Below, one piece after another: positions 32,742-42,104 of a stretch of 64,000 nt of DNA; the stretch's first letter is position 1, and every line of letters begins with the position of its first letter. Both the position numbers and the translations under genes were made by a program. A model generated the notes under the pieces. That model saw nothing but the letters and a program-made list of their open reading frames with translations, was not told the DNA's origin and searched no databases. Origin of the DNA: Calditrichota bacterium (lineage in GTDB: Bacteria > Electryoneota > RPQS01); the NCBI GenBank assembly GCA_020637445.1, contig JACJVZ010000001.1, forward strand, positions 62,001 to 126,000, read 5' to 3'.

Positions 32742-33797
32742 ATGCACATTTGGATTCATGACTGTCTCGTCACTCGTTTGACGATCTTGACGCTGTCAAG
32801 TGTGAAGAGAAAAATTGCAGTTTTGATTATTGCCGTGATAAGTGTTCTCTCAGCATGCGGAGGTAGTAACACATCTCTGGAGAAGGAGGCACAGCGGGGG
32901 CGATTTGATAAGATTCTCGAGAAAGTTAGCACCAGACTTCAAAAGAATATCTGCGATAGCCTTACTCTTCACGGCATAGACTTGCTACTTGATTCAAGAA
33001 ATGCTGAGAAAGTAGGCTGGGATGTAATCAAAGAGCAAGCTACTCAGTGCTATCCAACACCTAGTGGGTTAAGAATTCGAAGCGCGCTGGCAGTGAAACA
33101 TCCAGCAGTTTTGGACAGCATGTTCTGGCACACGATACGTGTATGGGCATCTGATCAAAACTTGAGCGCAGTTTCGGCGGTGGGACAAGGTTATCTTGGT
33201 TTGAAAACAGGTCGTATGACATTTGTAAGCTCCCTTGTGAATATTTCAAATAGCATTCAGGAGCAAGTGGCCGCCAAAGGTCATGCCCAAGCTTGCTTGC
33301 CTCGGCTTGAACGAGAAATGTCAAATTCACACCTGGAGCCAATAAACTCGCAGTCACTGACGGCATATATGATTGCAAATACAGGATATCGTCAATACGA
33401 GATTGCGCTGCCGGAGCAGACATATCTTGGAAGGATGCCTTCTGATCGACATGCGGTACTAATTACAAAACAATCCTCTTTTGAATCGACGGGATGGTTT
33501 ACGATTCGCGTGCGACGGCTCGATAATTCTGTGGTTAAACTCAGAGAGGAGTTTGGTTCCTTCAACCAAACGTGGCCTGTCTACGAGGAAGTTTCGGATG
33601 AAGAGATATCGAATTACAATCGTATGGTCGAGTTAGTCCAGTCCAAGAGTGATTCTCTCGGCTGGGCCCGCGAAACAATAGAAAAGGCAGATTCACGGAT
33701 AAGAGTGTTGACAAAGAACTTTAACACTGTGTTAGCATGCAAATGCGATACAACAATAGCTTCTGCAATACCCTTTCTTTCAGGCGAAAAAAAATAG
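32742..33797 (+). CDS. Predicted lipoprotein of unknown function
   Basis: The 351-residue protein starts at an ATG with AAGGAG 6-7 nt upstream. A hydrophobic segment ends in the lipobox LSAC (C39), so it is probably a lipid-anchored envelope protein. After the anchor come helical segments with several cysteines (ICDSL, QCYP, ACLPRLE, ACKCDT). No family was recognised. The region YEIALPEQTYLGRMPSDRHAVLITK looks like a beta-rich domain. It lies alone between a promoter-like element and a perfect terminator, so it is probably monocistronic. Confidence 0.75.
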   Translation: MHIWIHDCLVTRLTILTLSSVKRKIAVLIIAVISVLSACGGSNTSLEKEAQRGRFDKILEKVSTRLQKNICDSLTLHGIDLLLDSRNAEKVGWDVIKEQATQCYPTPSGLRIRSALAVKHPAVLDSMFWHTIRVWASDQNLSAVSAVGQGYLGLKTGRMTFVSSLVNISNSIQEQVAAKGHAQACLPRLEREMSNSHLEPINSQSLTAYMIANTGYRQYEIALPEQTYLGRMPSDRHAVLITKQSSFESTGWFTIRVRRLDNSVVKLREEFGSFNQTWPVYEEVSDEEISNYNRMVELVQSKSDSLGWARETIEKADSRIRVLTKNFNTVLACKCDTTIASAIPFLSGEKK

Positions 33798-33832
33798 AAG
33801 TTCTGATGCGTCATGAAGAGCTTTTGAGACTG

Positions 33833-33868
33833 AAGAAGACCTGAATCTACAGGTCTTCTTTTATTTTT
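33833..33868 (+). terminator. Rho-independent terminator after the lipoprotein
   Basis: An 11-bp perfect stem (33833-33843 with 33850-33860, loop AATCTA) is followed by TTATTTTT. Confidence 0.85.
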
Positions 33869-33953
33869 GAAGTCACACGAAAAAAAGTAACAATTACACG
33901 ATTTCGGGACATCATTAGGGGGTACCCAGGGACATAGAAAAACCAACAAAAAA

Positions 33954-33987
33954 ATTCCGAACTCGGTTTCGAGACCAGGTTCGGAAT
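33954..33987. repeat. Perfect 9-bp inverted repeat with inner hairpin
   Basis: ATTCCGAAC (33954-33962) and GTTCGGAAT (33979-33987) enclose a second short stem GGTT-TCGA-GACC. No T-run follows. With the terminator and promoter it accounts for the 337-nt gap before the ImuB-like gene. Confidence 0.5.
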
Positions 33988-34073
33988 GATTCTTAGGGTA
34001 TTAGGCGGATAGAAATACTGGTGGGGTTTATGTAGAAGCCGTGGCTTTTCGTGAAAGCATGCTCTTTAATCCC

Positions 34074-34118
34074 TTGACTCATGCCAAATTGCTCCGTATA
34101 TTCATTGAACAAATGAAT
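34074..34118 (+). promoter_or_regulatory. Promoter with overlapping operator dyad for the mutagenesis operon
   Basis: TTGACT (34074-34079), a 17-nt spacer and TATATT (34097-34102) form a good sigma-70-type promoter. The perfect dyad ATTCATT-GAACA-AATGAAT (34100-34118) overlaps the -10 and start site, the expected place for a repressor. By gene content a LexA-like damage repressor is the likely ligand, though the motif is not a known LexA box. Confidence 0.65.
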
Positions 34119-34134
34119 AAATTATGGCACCCTG

Positions 34135-35283
34135 ATGATTGTTTTTATTATATTTCCGAGATTCTACTTGTACGGAGTGCAACCAAGCCAGAAGCTCGTG
34201 GTGATTAGGAACCGAACCGTCCTTGAAGCATCAGATGAAGCGGCCTGGCACGGAGTTCGGGCTGGTGATACCGTCAGATTGGCACGAAGACGGTGTCCAG
34301 GTCTCGAAGTTCAGGAGTTTCGGCCAGAAGACTATTCAGATCGTTTCGATCAGGTGTGGTCCAAGGTCGCCGGATTCACGCCGATGGTTCAGACCACAGA
34401 TCTTCATCATGGCTACTTGGATATTACGAAGGACATCAAGCGGTTTGGCGACGCAGATACGATGGTTCGAAGTCTAAATGAAGAGCTGACGAAGACAACG
34501 GGCCTTAATATCAATTGGGGCGGAGGCGCGGACAAATGGATGGCTTGGCTTGCTCGTGGGCACAACCAGTTTATCACTCCTGCGATGGAGTCTCTTGTCC
34601 TGTCTAAGCTACCAATCGAGTCTATGGCTTTGCCAGAACGAGTTACGGAGCGTCTCCACCATTTCGACATCCATACAGTCGCGCAAGTCATGGCTTTGCC
34701 TTCAGGTTTTCTAGAATCGCATCTCGGATTTGACCGGAACTTTGTGCTGAAGTGCTTGACCAGGCACAAAGAACCCGTTCGACCCAGCTTTCCACCCCGT
34801 AAGATTGAAGCTCACCTGGACATTGCAGAATCAGATGAATTTGCCCGTCAACGGGTGATAAAAGAAGTCGCAAGGGAAATTGTCACACAACTCACAGAAG
34901 CTGCCATGCAGACCTCATGTTTACGAATATCCTACAAAACTAGAACGAAGAAGCACGAAATTGACCACAGACTCTCGCATGGAGTTCTAAGTGAAGAGCG
35001 ACTTTCAAAGATCCTATTTGATTTGCTGCCAGACGGCATACAGCAAAGCCTAAAGAGCATTTGGGTTGAAGTCCTTGGATTACTTCCCCGACAAGTTACC
35101 CAAGACTTGCTTTGGGAAAAGTCCCTAACAAACAACACTGACGAACAGCTTGAACGCACACAAAACAAACTTCACACTCGGTACGGAGTTGATTCATTGG
35201 TTTCCGGAAGCACTGCATATGCACGCCAACGGCCGCGTTTTGCACAGCTAGTATATCAATCACGCGGACTAACCCTACCGTAA
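34135..35283 (+). CDS. imuB: ImuB-like Y-family DNA polymerase homologue, catalytic acids absent
   Basis: The 382-residue protein has the Y-family layout: an N-terminal palm strand (MIVFIIFPRFYLYGVQPSQK), an LDITKDIKRFG segment at the place of the second catalytic motif, and a helix-hairpin-helix-like thumb. Active Y polymerases have acidic residues in DxD and SIDE motifs; here the corresponding sites read FPRF and TTDLHHGYLD, so it is probably non-catalytic, as known for ImuB, which tethers DnaE2 to the beta clamp. No clear ribosome binding site precedes the ATG and the predicted leader is short. It overlaps nothing and is followed 1 nt later by a small gene. ImuA is not adjacent. Confidence 0.8.
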   Translation: MIVFIIFPRFYLYGVQPSQKLVVIRNRTVLEASDEAAWHGVRAGDTVRLARRRCPGLEVQEFRPEDYSDRFDQVWSKVAGFTPMVQTTDLHHGYLDITKDIKRFGDADTMVRSLNEELTKTTGLNINWGGGADKWMAWLARGHNQFITPAMESLVLSKLPIESMALPERVTERLHHFDIHTVAQVMALPSGFLESHLGFDRNFVLKCLTRHKEPVRPSFPPRKIEAHLDIAESDEFARQRVIKEVAREIVTQLTEAAMQTSCLRISYKTRTKKHEIDHRLSHGVLSEERLSKILFDLLPDGIQQSLKSIWVEVLGLLPRQVTQDLLWEKSLTNNTDEQLERTQNKLHTRYGVDSLVSGSTAYARQRPRFAQLVYQSRGLTLP

Positions 35284-35284
35284 C

Positions 35285-35506
35285 ATGGAGCCCGTGAACG
35301 TCACATGTTCTTCAGGTGCGCCAAATTCATTGTTCTGGCGTGGTCAATCACAGCTGATAATCTGCGTCTTAGATCATTGGTGGGAAGCAGGACGCTGGTG
35401 GGAGACGGAAGTAGCACGGGAGTTCTTTCTTGTACTGACGAATCAACGACGCATACTTTTGTGCCGCAACCCTAACTCCGGAGATTGGCTTGCCAAGTCA
35501 GCATGA
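35285..35506 (+). CDS. Small protein between imuB-like and dnaE2 genes (DUF6504-like)
   Basis: The 73-residue frame contains DHWWEAGRWWETEVAREFFLV followed by a short strand and GDWLAKSA. The W-x-x-GRWW pattern and its position between an ImuB-like and a DnaE2 gene resemble the small DUF6504 proteins of such cassettes; this match is from memory of the pattern and moderate. Its start is 2 nt after the ImuB stop and its stop overlaps the DnaE2 ATG (ATGA), so translation is coupled. The function is unknown; a structural accessory of translesion synthesis is inferred from position. Confidence 0.65.
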   Translation: MEPVNVTCSSGAPNSLFWRGQSQLIICVLDHWWEAGRWWETEVAREFFLVLTNQRRILLCRNPNSGDWLAKSA

Positions 35507-38500
35507 GATCACCCGTACCACTTATGGTTCGCAGCGAGTTCAGCTTTCTGAATGGCGCATCGCGGTTGGAAGAGCTTGTCAAAGTTGCTGCCCAACTTGG
35601 TTATGACACGCTTGCGCTTACCGATGTAGACCACTTGTGCGGAGTTCCGGAGTTTCTTGGGTTATGCAAACGCCACGGAGTGCGACCGATACTAGGGTTA
35701 GAACTTACATTAAACACCGGCAGAGTAATCGCCCTTGCCAAATCGCGCAAGGGTTTTGCTTCTCTATGTAGGTTAGTTACGGAATCGCATCTGGAAAATG
35801 AACGGCGTCAGCCCATGCTTCAGGAAGATCGTCTTCTTGATGACGCAGATGACTTGATTCTGATTGCGGGTGGCAATGATGCACCATTCGCATCATGGGT
35901 TTATCAGCAACGCATAGATAGGGCAGAAGCCAGGCTCCGTGGTATGCAAAATAGACTAGGCGCAGATTTTTTCGTGCGCATAGAACGAACGTTACAACCA
36001 ATGCAGCAGGAATTCAACGCAAGACTGACGAGCCTTTGTTCGGATTTGAGAATCCCAGTCGTAGCCTGCAACTCTGTTCACTACGCACGTCCTAATCAAT
36101 ATCGCATCTTCGATTTGCTATCCTGCATTCGCAACCTAATTAAACTGGACGACCCGCATCCTGAACGACCAATCAATGGATTCGGTTATTTGCAAAGCCC
36201 TATAGCTTTCACAAGACTGTTTGCAGACATGCCACAGGCTTTGGAAATGACTCATTCCATCGCTGATCGCTGCGAGAATTACTCATTGAATGACGAGTTG
36301 TATCGACCACGGTTTGGCAGCATTTCTGAAGATGCTTCAATCCGCGAACTGTACAAGTTAACAGAAGCTGGTGCCCGAAGAAAATACGGCAGCATCAATG
36401 ATGAGCTCGACAAGCGGATCAAATACGAACTTAGTGTCATCACGGATTTAAGTTTTGCAGGATACTTTCTGATCGTCCATGACCTCTTGACTTTTGCGAG
36501 GTCAAAAGGCGTCAGATACGCAGGGCGGGGCAGTTCAGCCGACTCTGTTGTGGCCTTTTGTCTGGACATTACAAAGGTAGATGCTTTCGAGCGCAACCTA
36601 CGGTTTGAGAGATTCATCAACCCGGAACGAAAGGAATCGCTGCCAGACATTGATATTGATTTCGACCGTCGGTACCGCGATGAGATAGTTCAATATGTCA
36701 TTGGCAAGTACGGACAAGAACACGTCGCAGGCGTGGCATCCTTCAATCGATACAGAGCACGGGGCACGATCCGGGACGTTGCAAAAGCACTAGGCTTTGA
36801 AACAGAGGATATTGACAAGCTGGCCAGGTATTCCCATTGGGCGCTTTCTGCCAAACGGATTGCTTCTACACTCGATAGTAGGCCTGAAATACGATCTTTG
36901 CAGGTTGACAAGAAGAAGTTCGAACTTCTGTTTGAACTTTGCGCGGGCTTGGATGATGTGCCAAGACACATTTCTGCACATCCATGCGGCGTAATGATAA
37001 CAGGAGCGCCGGTTCAGGGAATCACGCCACTTCTGCGTGCAGCCAACGGCATGTTGATTTCGCATTATGACAAAGATGGTGTTGAAGATCTCGGCTTGGT
37101 CAAATTTGATTTGCTTTCATTGCCTACGCTAGGCGTAGTCGAAGATACGGCAGTAATGGTTCGGCAGCATTCGCCCAAGTTTGAGTATGACCAAATCCCA
37201 CTTGATGATGAAAAGACCTTCGAACTGCTACGATCTGGAGAAACCACCGGTGGATTTCAAAATGAAAGCCCAGCACAACAATCCCTCGCACCAAGACTGC
37301 AAGCACGAACCATTGAAGACGTCATTGCTGCCGTCGCGTTGATTCGGCCAGGTCCACTAAAAGGTGATATGGTCGAACCATTTGTCAGGCGTCGAAATGG
37401 CACGGAAGCGGTCACTACAATTCATCCAGTTATCGACACGATTCTGGAGCACACCTACGGCGTCGTTTTGTACCAAGAACAGGTAATCAGTATCGCAGTA
37501 GAACTAGCTGGGTTCACACCCGGCCAAGCCGATGTCTTACGCAGGACTATTTCTCACAATCGATCGTATGAGAAGATGGCCGAATTAGGCGAACAGTTTG
37601 TGAAACAGGCCATTGAACGCGGTGTTGAACCAGATTTGGCGCAGAAAGTCTTTACTTGGATTCAAGGCTACGCAGGATATGGCTTTTGTGAAGCACACGC
37701 AGCTTCATTTGGGGATACGAGTTACAAAACAGCCTATCTACTTCAACATCATCCAGCTGAATTCTACGCTTCGCTACTGAATCATCAACCAATGGGGTTC
37801 TTTCCGGCTGCCACGTTGATGAATGAAGCCAGGCGAAGGGGAATTGCCGTTTTGGGACCGGATTGTAATAGCAGTGGTGCCACAACTACAGTCCAAAATG
37901 GGGCGATTCGAATTGGGCTATTGCAGATTTCGGGAATGAACGAGGCGGAAGCGAAAGAAATAACTGGTGCAGCTCCGTATGTCTCGTGGGGTGATTTTGT
38001 ACGGCGCGTTCGACTGAATCGCGACCTACTGGAGAACCTTGTTTTGTCAGGTGCGTTTGACTCGCTTCACAAGAATCGCAAAGAACTACTTTTCAGCTTA
38101 GGGACAATTCTGCCGCCGATTGATACGGGCAAGCTTACGCTGGCCTTGGATCTTGAACCGGTGATTTCACGCAGACCGGACTTTGATGCCTTCACGCGTT
38201 CAATGCAGGAACATCGCGTTCTGGGCTTTTCACCAGATCGGCATATTATCTCTTTCTGGCGGGAGTCACTTGCGAAGCGGGGGATTCAGACATGCAGAGA
38301 AGTAAAGACCAATCAAGATTCCAAAACAATTCTGTCAGCAGCCGGAGTTGTAATACGACCACACACACCACCAACTAAGTCCGGCAAACGAGTCATTTTC
38401 TTCTCCCTCGAAGATGAATCCGGACTATTGAACGTCACGGTCTTTCCGGACGTGCAGGAGAAGTTTGGTCATCTGATTCCAGGTCAATCAATGCTGGTTG

Positions 38501-38586
38501 TCACGGGCAGAAAGGACAAGCGTGGCAGCAATGGACTGACTGCGTCGCATCTGGCGCCACTTCCCAATAGATTTGGAAAAAAGTAA
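35503..38586 (+). CDS. dnaE2: Error-prone DNA polymerase III alpha subunit DnaE2/ImuC
   Basis: The 1027-residue C-family polymerase has an N-terminal PHP domain (SEFSFLNGASRLEEL, ALTDVDHLCGV), palm motifs including PDIDIDFDRRYRDE with the catalytic aspartates, the GYGFCEAHAASFG motif, and a C-terminal OB domain (FFSLEDESGLLNVTVFPDV). It lacks the tau-binding extension and is shorter than replicative DnaE, as in DnaE2. The PHP histidines are degenerate (VRSEFS), so proofreading by PHP is unlikely. The ATG at 35503 overlaps the previous stop; the open frame extends to a TTG at 35485. With ImuB it performs SOS translesion mutagenesis. Confidence 0.93.
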   Translation: MRSPVPLMVRSEFSFLNGASRLEELVKVAAQLGYDTLALTDVDHLCGVPEFLGLCKRHGVRPILGLELTLNTGRVIALAKSRKGFASLCRLVTESHLENERRQPMLQEDRLLDDADDLILIAGGNDAPFASWVYQQRIDRAEARLRGMQNRLGADFFVRIERTLQPMQQEFNARLTSLCSDLRIPVVACNSVHYARPNQYRIFDLLSCIRNLIKLDDPHPERPINGFGYLQSPIAFTRLFADMPQALEMTHSIADRCENYSLNDELYRPRFGSISEDASIRELYKLTEAGARRKYGSINDELDKRIKYELSVITDLSFAGYFLIVHDLLTFARSKGVRYAGRGSSADSVVAFCLDITKVDAFERNLRFERFINPERKESLPDIDIDFDRRYRDEIVQYVIGKYGQEHVAGVASFNRYRARGTIRDVAKALGFETEDIDKLARYSHWALSAKRIASTLDSRPEIRSLQVDKKKFELLFELCAGLDDVPRHISAHPCGVMITGAPVQGITPLLRAANGMLISHYDKDGVEDLGLVKFDLLSLPTLGVVEDTAVMVRQHSPKFEYDQIPLDDEKTFELLRSGETTGGFQNESPAQQSLAPRLQARTIEDVIAAVALIRPGPLKGDMVEPFVRRRNGTEAVTTIHPVIDTILEHTYGVVLYQEQVISIAVELAGFTPGQADVLRRTISHNRSYEKMAELGEQFVKQAIERGVEPDLAQKVFTWIQGYAGYGFCEAHAASFGDTSYKTAYLLQHHPAEFYASLLNHQPMGFFPAATLMNEARRRGIAVLGPDCNSSGATTTVQNGAIRIGLLQISGMNEAEAKEITGAAPYVSWGDFVRRVRLNRDLLENLVLSGAFDSLHKNRKELLFSLGTILPPIDTGKLTLALDLEPVISRRPDFDAFTRSMQEHRVLGFSPDRHIISFWRESLAKRGIQTCREVKTNQDSKTILSAAGVVIRPHTPPTKSGKRVIFFSLEDESGLLNVTVFPDVQEKFGHLIPGQSMLVVTGRKDKRGSNGLTASHLAPLPNRFGKK

Positions 38587-38614
38587 GCCTCGACCGATTT
38601 GGTCAAGGCTTTTT
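38585..38614 (+). terminator. Terminator of the imuB-dnaE2 operon
   Basis: AAGCCT-C-GACC (38585-38595) pairs with GGTC-A-AGGCTT (38601-38611) around GATTT with one mismatch, followed by T residues. Confidence 0.75.
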
Positions 38615-38637
38615 AGGGTAAGTAGATTGGATGCATC

Positions 38638-38901
38638 TTAGGCACCCGATTCCAACGGCGAACCTACTGGATTCTTAACATCACCCCAATGCGACCAGTG
38701 GTCCAACCACATACCAGTGAAGTTGGGAGCTTGTGGCACACGTTCATCATGAATTGGGTAGTCGACATCTGGTTTTATTGTCTTCCGGTTGTTTTCGATC
38801 GGTCGATGAGGCAGAAAGAAATGCTGAATCGAATCTGACTTTCGCCTGAATCCGAGTTGTTTTAGTGTTTTTGTTGTGGGGTTTAGTGTGGATGTTGTCA
38901 T
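38638..38901 (-). CDS. Small protein of unknown function next to the iteron region
   Basis: The 87-residue frame from the ATG at 38901 has a basic N-terminus (TTKTLKQLGFRRKSDSIQHF) and a tryptophan-rich C-terminus (GMWLDHWSHWGDV). The frame is open farther upstream into the iteron array, but that part is unlikely to be coding. No family was recognised. It has the same strand as the replication genes and lies just outside the iterons, so it may belong to the integrated replicon. GAAAGAA lies before the start. Confidence is limited by small size and weak signals. Confidence 0.45.
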   Translation of the reverse strand: MTTSTLNPTTKTLKQLGFRRKSDSIQHFFLPHRPIENNRKTIKPDVDYPIHDERVPQAPNFTGMWLDHWSHWGDVKNPVGSPLESGA

Positions 38902-38945
38902 GAATATTCTTTCGTGATTTCTTGCGCAGTCTTGCCATTCAGAAA

Positions 38946-39215
38946 TGTAACCTGGATTTTGAATTTGTAACCAGCATGTAACCAACGTAAGGCGAGTATT
39001 TTCTAACGTGTAACCATGTAACCAATTTTTGCGATACACACCCCACTATAAATGATTTTTTGATCGTCGTATTCAGCATTGAATCTAGTGAATTGAATTT
39101 TCTATAATGAGAGTATCGTTCTAAAAAGGTTACAAGGTTACATTACTATTTCTACTCCACTTACGTGGTTACAATCAGGTTACATGAAGGTTACATTTTA
39201 GGAAAACAGGTTACA
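38946..39215. repeat. Putative replication origin: mirror-symmetric array of eleven TGTAACC/GGTTACA iterons around an A+T-rich core
   Basis: TGTAACC occurs at 38946, 38966, 38977, 39009 and 39017; its reverse complement GGTTACA at 39128, 39136, 39167, 39178, 39189 and 39209. From outside inward the spacings are 20, 11, 32, 8 on the left and 20, 11, 11, 31, 8 on the right. The 104 nt between the arrays is A+T-rich. The right array runs into the 3' end of the primase-helicase gene. Such arrays bind replication initiators in plasmids and phages; origin function is inferred. Confidence 0.7.
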
Positions 39216-42104
39216 ATTATTATCAAAAGGTTTTTGTTTTGGCGTTTTCTTATTCGGCGTTTGACTTTCGTCGTCGTCTGCAAGCGATCTGCTGATTGCT
39301 TCAAAGCCCGATAGATCCAGCCCAAGCGTCGTTGCCAATTCTATGTCAACAATGATGCATTTCTTCGGCGCACTCTTCTTGCCATAACTATCATTCTTGA
39401 ATCTTACGGGGTGGTTTGTCTTAACGACAAATTCCTTTCGCGAATCAAGCTGCTTTTGATAGGCTGCGTAGTCACTTATTTCACCGTCGTAACCAATTCG
39501 ACTGGCATTTGCAGCAAATACTTGCGCTGCAGTCCTAAGGTGAATTGCGAGATATTCTTTGCTCGAGTCCAGACTTCTAATGTTTACGAACGCATAGTCT
39601 ACATGCTGTTTCGCTAAGTCTCTTTCAGCCATTATTGCGAGTTGTTCGAGCAAGTAGTCAAACGAAAGTTTCACTTGACCATTGCCAGCACCAGTAACTT
39701 CTTCGATTTGGATGTCGATCGCTTTCTGCAGGTCGATCTGCCCAGCCATCGAAATGCCGTACTTTGCTGCAAAGTCTTGCATCAACGTCAAACCGAACAC
39801 CATGGCAGTAATGTTGTTTTGAATGCGGGGTGCGACATGCTTGTCGCCATACAAAGCTTTTGCAGTATTTTCTGCGTCAGCCAATCGCGCTGCCACATCC
39901 ACTCCCAAGCAGAAAGGAATATATTGTGTCATGAAAGCCTGAAGATCAAGACCCTTCAAAGATCTAAATGCTGTTTGGCAAGCACTGTTCTTCTTGATTT
40001 CATCTGTGAATCCTGCAATCAACACACGTTCCAGAACGGCTGATTCCTTTACCTTGGATTCACCACACAAAACCACCGGTGCGGTCAAGTGGTAGTGTGT
40101 TACGGTCTGATCAGGATTACCCTTGTCTTCGATTTCTCCACGATAAACTTTGCGCAGCATTCTGGTCAGGTCCATTACCTGGCCATCACGCATATCGTAT
40201 GGTTTGAACTCGTCTAGGACGACAGGTACTGCATTTGTACTACTGAGCAGTTTCAGCATCGGAAACTGTTTCATGGTGCATGAAGACACAACAGGATCAT
40301 CGTAACCGTGCAACGACATCATCAATTCCAGAAGTGAAGTCTTTCCGCCGCCCTGTGTACCATAACAGAACAATGCTGGGAAACTTCCGACTAAGTCCGT
40401 GATGCGTGGCTTCAACGGGACGGCGAAAAACCAACCTAGAATAGGCAGCATCACTTCCGGCTGATTGACGGCAAGAATATTGTTGAAGAATGTGTTGATA
40501 ATGGATGCATAGTCAGTATCAGACATCTGCGAATATTTAACACGCGCATGAAGCGAATCCGAACTTTTGTCAAAAGGCATGATTTGCATCGGATTGATCT
40601 GACCGGCAGCGGTCAAATTCAGATCACGAACAACCCAAATGTCGTCGTGCAATCCAATACTGCGGGTTCCCTGTTTTCTAACAGCAACCTTAGATATGAC
40701 ATGCTGACAGACGTCGATTACGTCCAGGTCGCTGCCATGAAAAGTTCCTTCGCTGTGCTTGGTTGCTTTCATGAACTTTCCACGCGTGTGCCAATCCGTG
40801 TTTTCGATAGTAATCCCGGTCCATTCCTGACCGGAGATGTGTTTGATTGTGCAGTTCAAAACATCGCCGTCTGGCAGCATTAACAGTTCGCCAGCATCGA
40901 TCGTAAATGGCGTCAGCATGATAAAATCGCCGTTCTTTCCAATCTTGCCATAGCATCCGCTGCGTTCCACAATCGGGCTATCAATCGGGTCATACTTAGA
41001 AGCCCAACCTGCAGGCGCTTTGGGAGCACCCACAGGCAATTCGAACTTCACGCCCTGATCCGCAAATGTTTCATAGCTTTGTGGGCCATTCCAGTTTTCG
41101 GCGATATCGCAATACAGGTCATCTAGCTTCTCCTGGCTGAATCGCTCGGGTTCGCGCTTGCTCAATTCGGTAAATCGATCCCAACCACCCGTTTTTACCA
41201 AGTAGTTGGAGCCAACTCCCACCCAAGGGTCATAGTCCCACCCACAAGGGTTCTCTTCGAACATCCGAATTATTGGGCAGTGTTCGATCATACTGGCTAG
41301 ACCTGGCTGATTCAATTGAATGCCGGAATTGGAAGCGTGCAACTTTGCATGGTCGACTTTCGAATTGCCAATAACACGCTTTACCGCCATTGCTGAGTTG
41401 CGCTGGACTTCATCCAAAGTACGCACCGGATCATCAACAGGCTGAAAGTTTGTTGGATTAAGCAATTCACTTCGCTGACCAGACACCTTATGCAGTGCGA
41501 ATGGTAGTTTTAGTAGGTTGCCAAGCCCTTTCTTCCCACTTATGGAATCTTGTTTGGGAAAGATTTCAATATGCAAACCGTCGGGCAGCATACCGATCTT
41601 TGAAATTAGTACACGACCAAGTTGTTTTGCCTGGGCCGCAGGAAACAATTCTTCAAACAACAGTATAACGTGGTATCCCTTGCGGCCACTAAATTCTAAC
41701 AATGCATGCAAGCCCAAGTCTTCACATGCCGAAAGCAGCTTGCACGCGGTGTCCTGAAGTGCGGGAAGGTACTCAAGTACCTTGTCTGTGTGTTCTTTGT
41801 TGACATCAATATCCAAGGCAAGGAATTTTACTTTGTCGTCCTTGTCAATGGGATAGATGCCGATAGTTGTGTCGCCTGCGACGTGATTCTGCAGATCGAC
41901 AAGCGTTAGTTCGCAATTCTGCGGGTAATAGTCGCCATTCGATTGTTGAACGGCATAGTTGTCGGTTCTTGTAACAAACCTATGTAGTAATCCCGACGCA
42001 ACCAGAAGCACCTGCGCCGGGTTGGTATCAAACTTGTTATCATTATTATGCTGTGTGGTAGCTGTCAGTGGTTCTTCCACTGCGTACGGTAATGCCATTC
42101 TCAT
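39198..42104 (-). CDS. Primase-helicase replication protein (archaeo-eukaryotic primase domain plus ATPase)
   Basis: The 968-residue protein begins with an archaeo-eukaryotic-type primase domain: catalytic D98-x-D100 in FLALDIDVNKEH, the SGRKGYH motif (139-145) and a downstream GLGNLLKLPFALH segment. The C-terminal half has a Walker A motif GTQGGGKTS (near residue 585) and a Walker B-like VPVVLDEF (near 630), typical of SF3-like or DUF927-type helicases. Such proteins initiate plasmid, phage or satellite replication. It ends inside the iteron array at 38946-39215. It is the last and largest gene of a minus-strand operon of small genes, overlapping the preceding one by 59 nt. Confidence 0.85.
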   Translation of the reverse strand: MRMALPYAVEEPLTATTQHNNDNKFDTNPAQVLLVASGLLHRFVTRTDNYAVQQSNGDYYPQNCELTLVDLQNHVAGDTTIGIYPIDKDDKVKFLALDIDVNKEHTDKVLEYLPALQDTACKLLSACEDLGLHALLEFSGRKGYHVILLFEELFPAAQAKQLGRVLISKIGMLPDGLHIEIFPKQDSISGKKGLGNLLKLPFALHKVSGQRSELLNPTNFQPVDDPVRTLDEVQRNSAMAVKRVIGNSKVDHAKLHASNSGIQLNQPGLASMIEHCPIIRMFEENPCGWDYDPWVGVGSNYLVKTGGWDRFTELSKREPERFSQEKLDDLYCDIAENWNGPQSYETFADQGVKFELPVGAPKAPAGWASKYDPIDSPIVERSGCYGKIGKNGDFIMLTPFTIDAGELLMLPDGDVLNCTIKHISGQEWTGITIENTDWHTRGKFMKATKHSEGTFHGSDLDVIDVCQHVISKVAVRKQGTRSIGLHDDIWVVRDLNLTAAGQINPMQIMPFDKSSDSLHARVKYSQMSDTDYASIINTFFNNILAVNQPEVMLPILGWFFAVPLKPRITDLVGSFPALFCYGTQGGGKTSLLELMMSLHGYDDPVVSSCTMKQFPMLKLLSSTNAVPVVLDEFKPYDMRDGQVMDLTRMLRKVYRGEIEDKGNPDQTVTHYHLTAPVVLCGESKVKESAVLERVLIAGFTDEIKKNSACQTAFRSLKGLDLQAFMTQYIPFCLGVDVAARLADAENTAKALYGDKHVAPRIQNNITAMVFGLTLMQDFAAKYGISMAGQIDLQKAIDIQIEEVTGAGNGQVKLSFDYLLEQLAIMAERDLAKQHVDYAFVNIRSLDSSKEYLAIHLRTAAQVFAANASRIGYDGEISDYAAYQKQLDSRKEFVVKTNHPVRFKNDSYGKKSAPKKCIIVDIELATTLGLDLSGFEAISRSLADDDESQTPNKKTPKQKPFDNNCNLFS

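Noticed and set aside
32538..32759. 73-codon minus-strand frame opposite the structured RNA
   Set aside because: It overlaps the base-paired region, which explains the open frame, and has no start signal or family match.
38946..39215. CRISPR array
   Set aside because: The repeat is only 7 bp, spacing is irregular and both orientations occur; iterons fit better.
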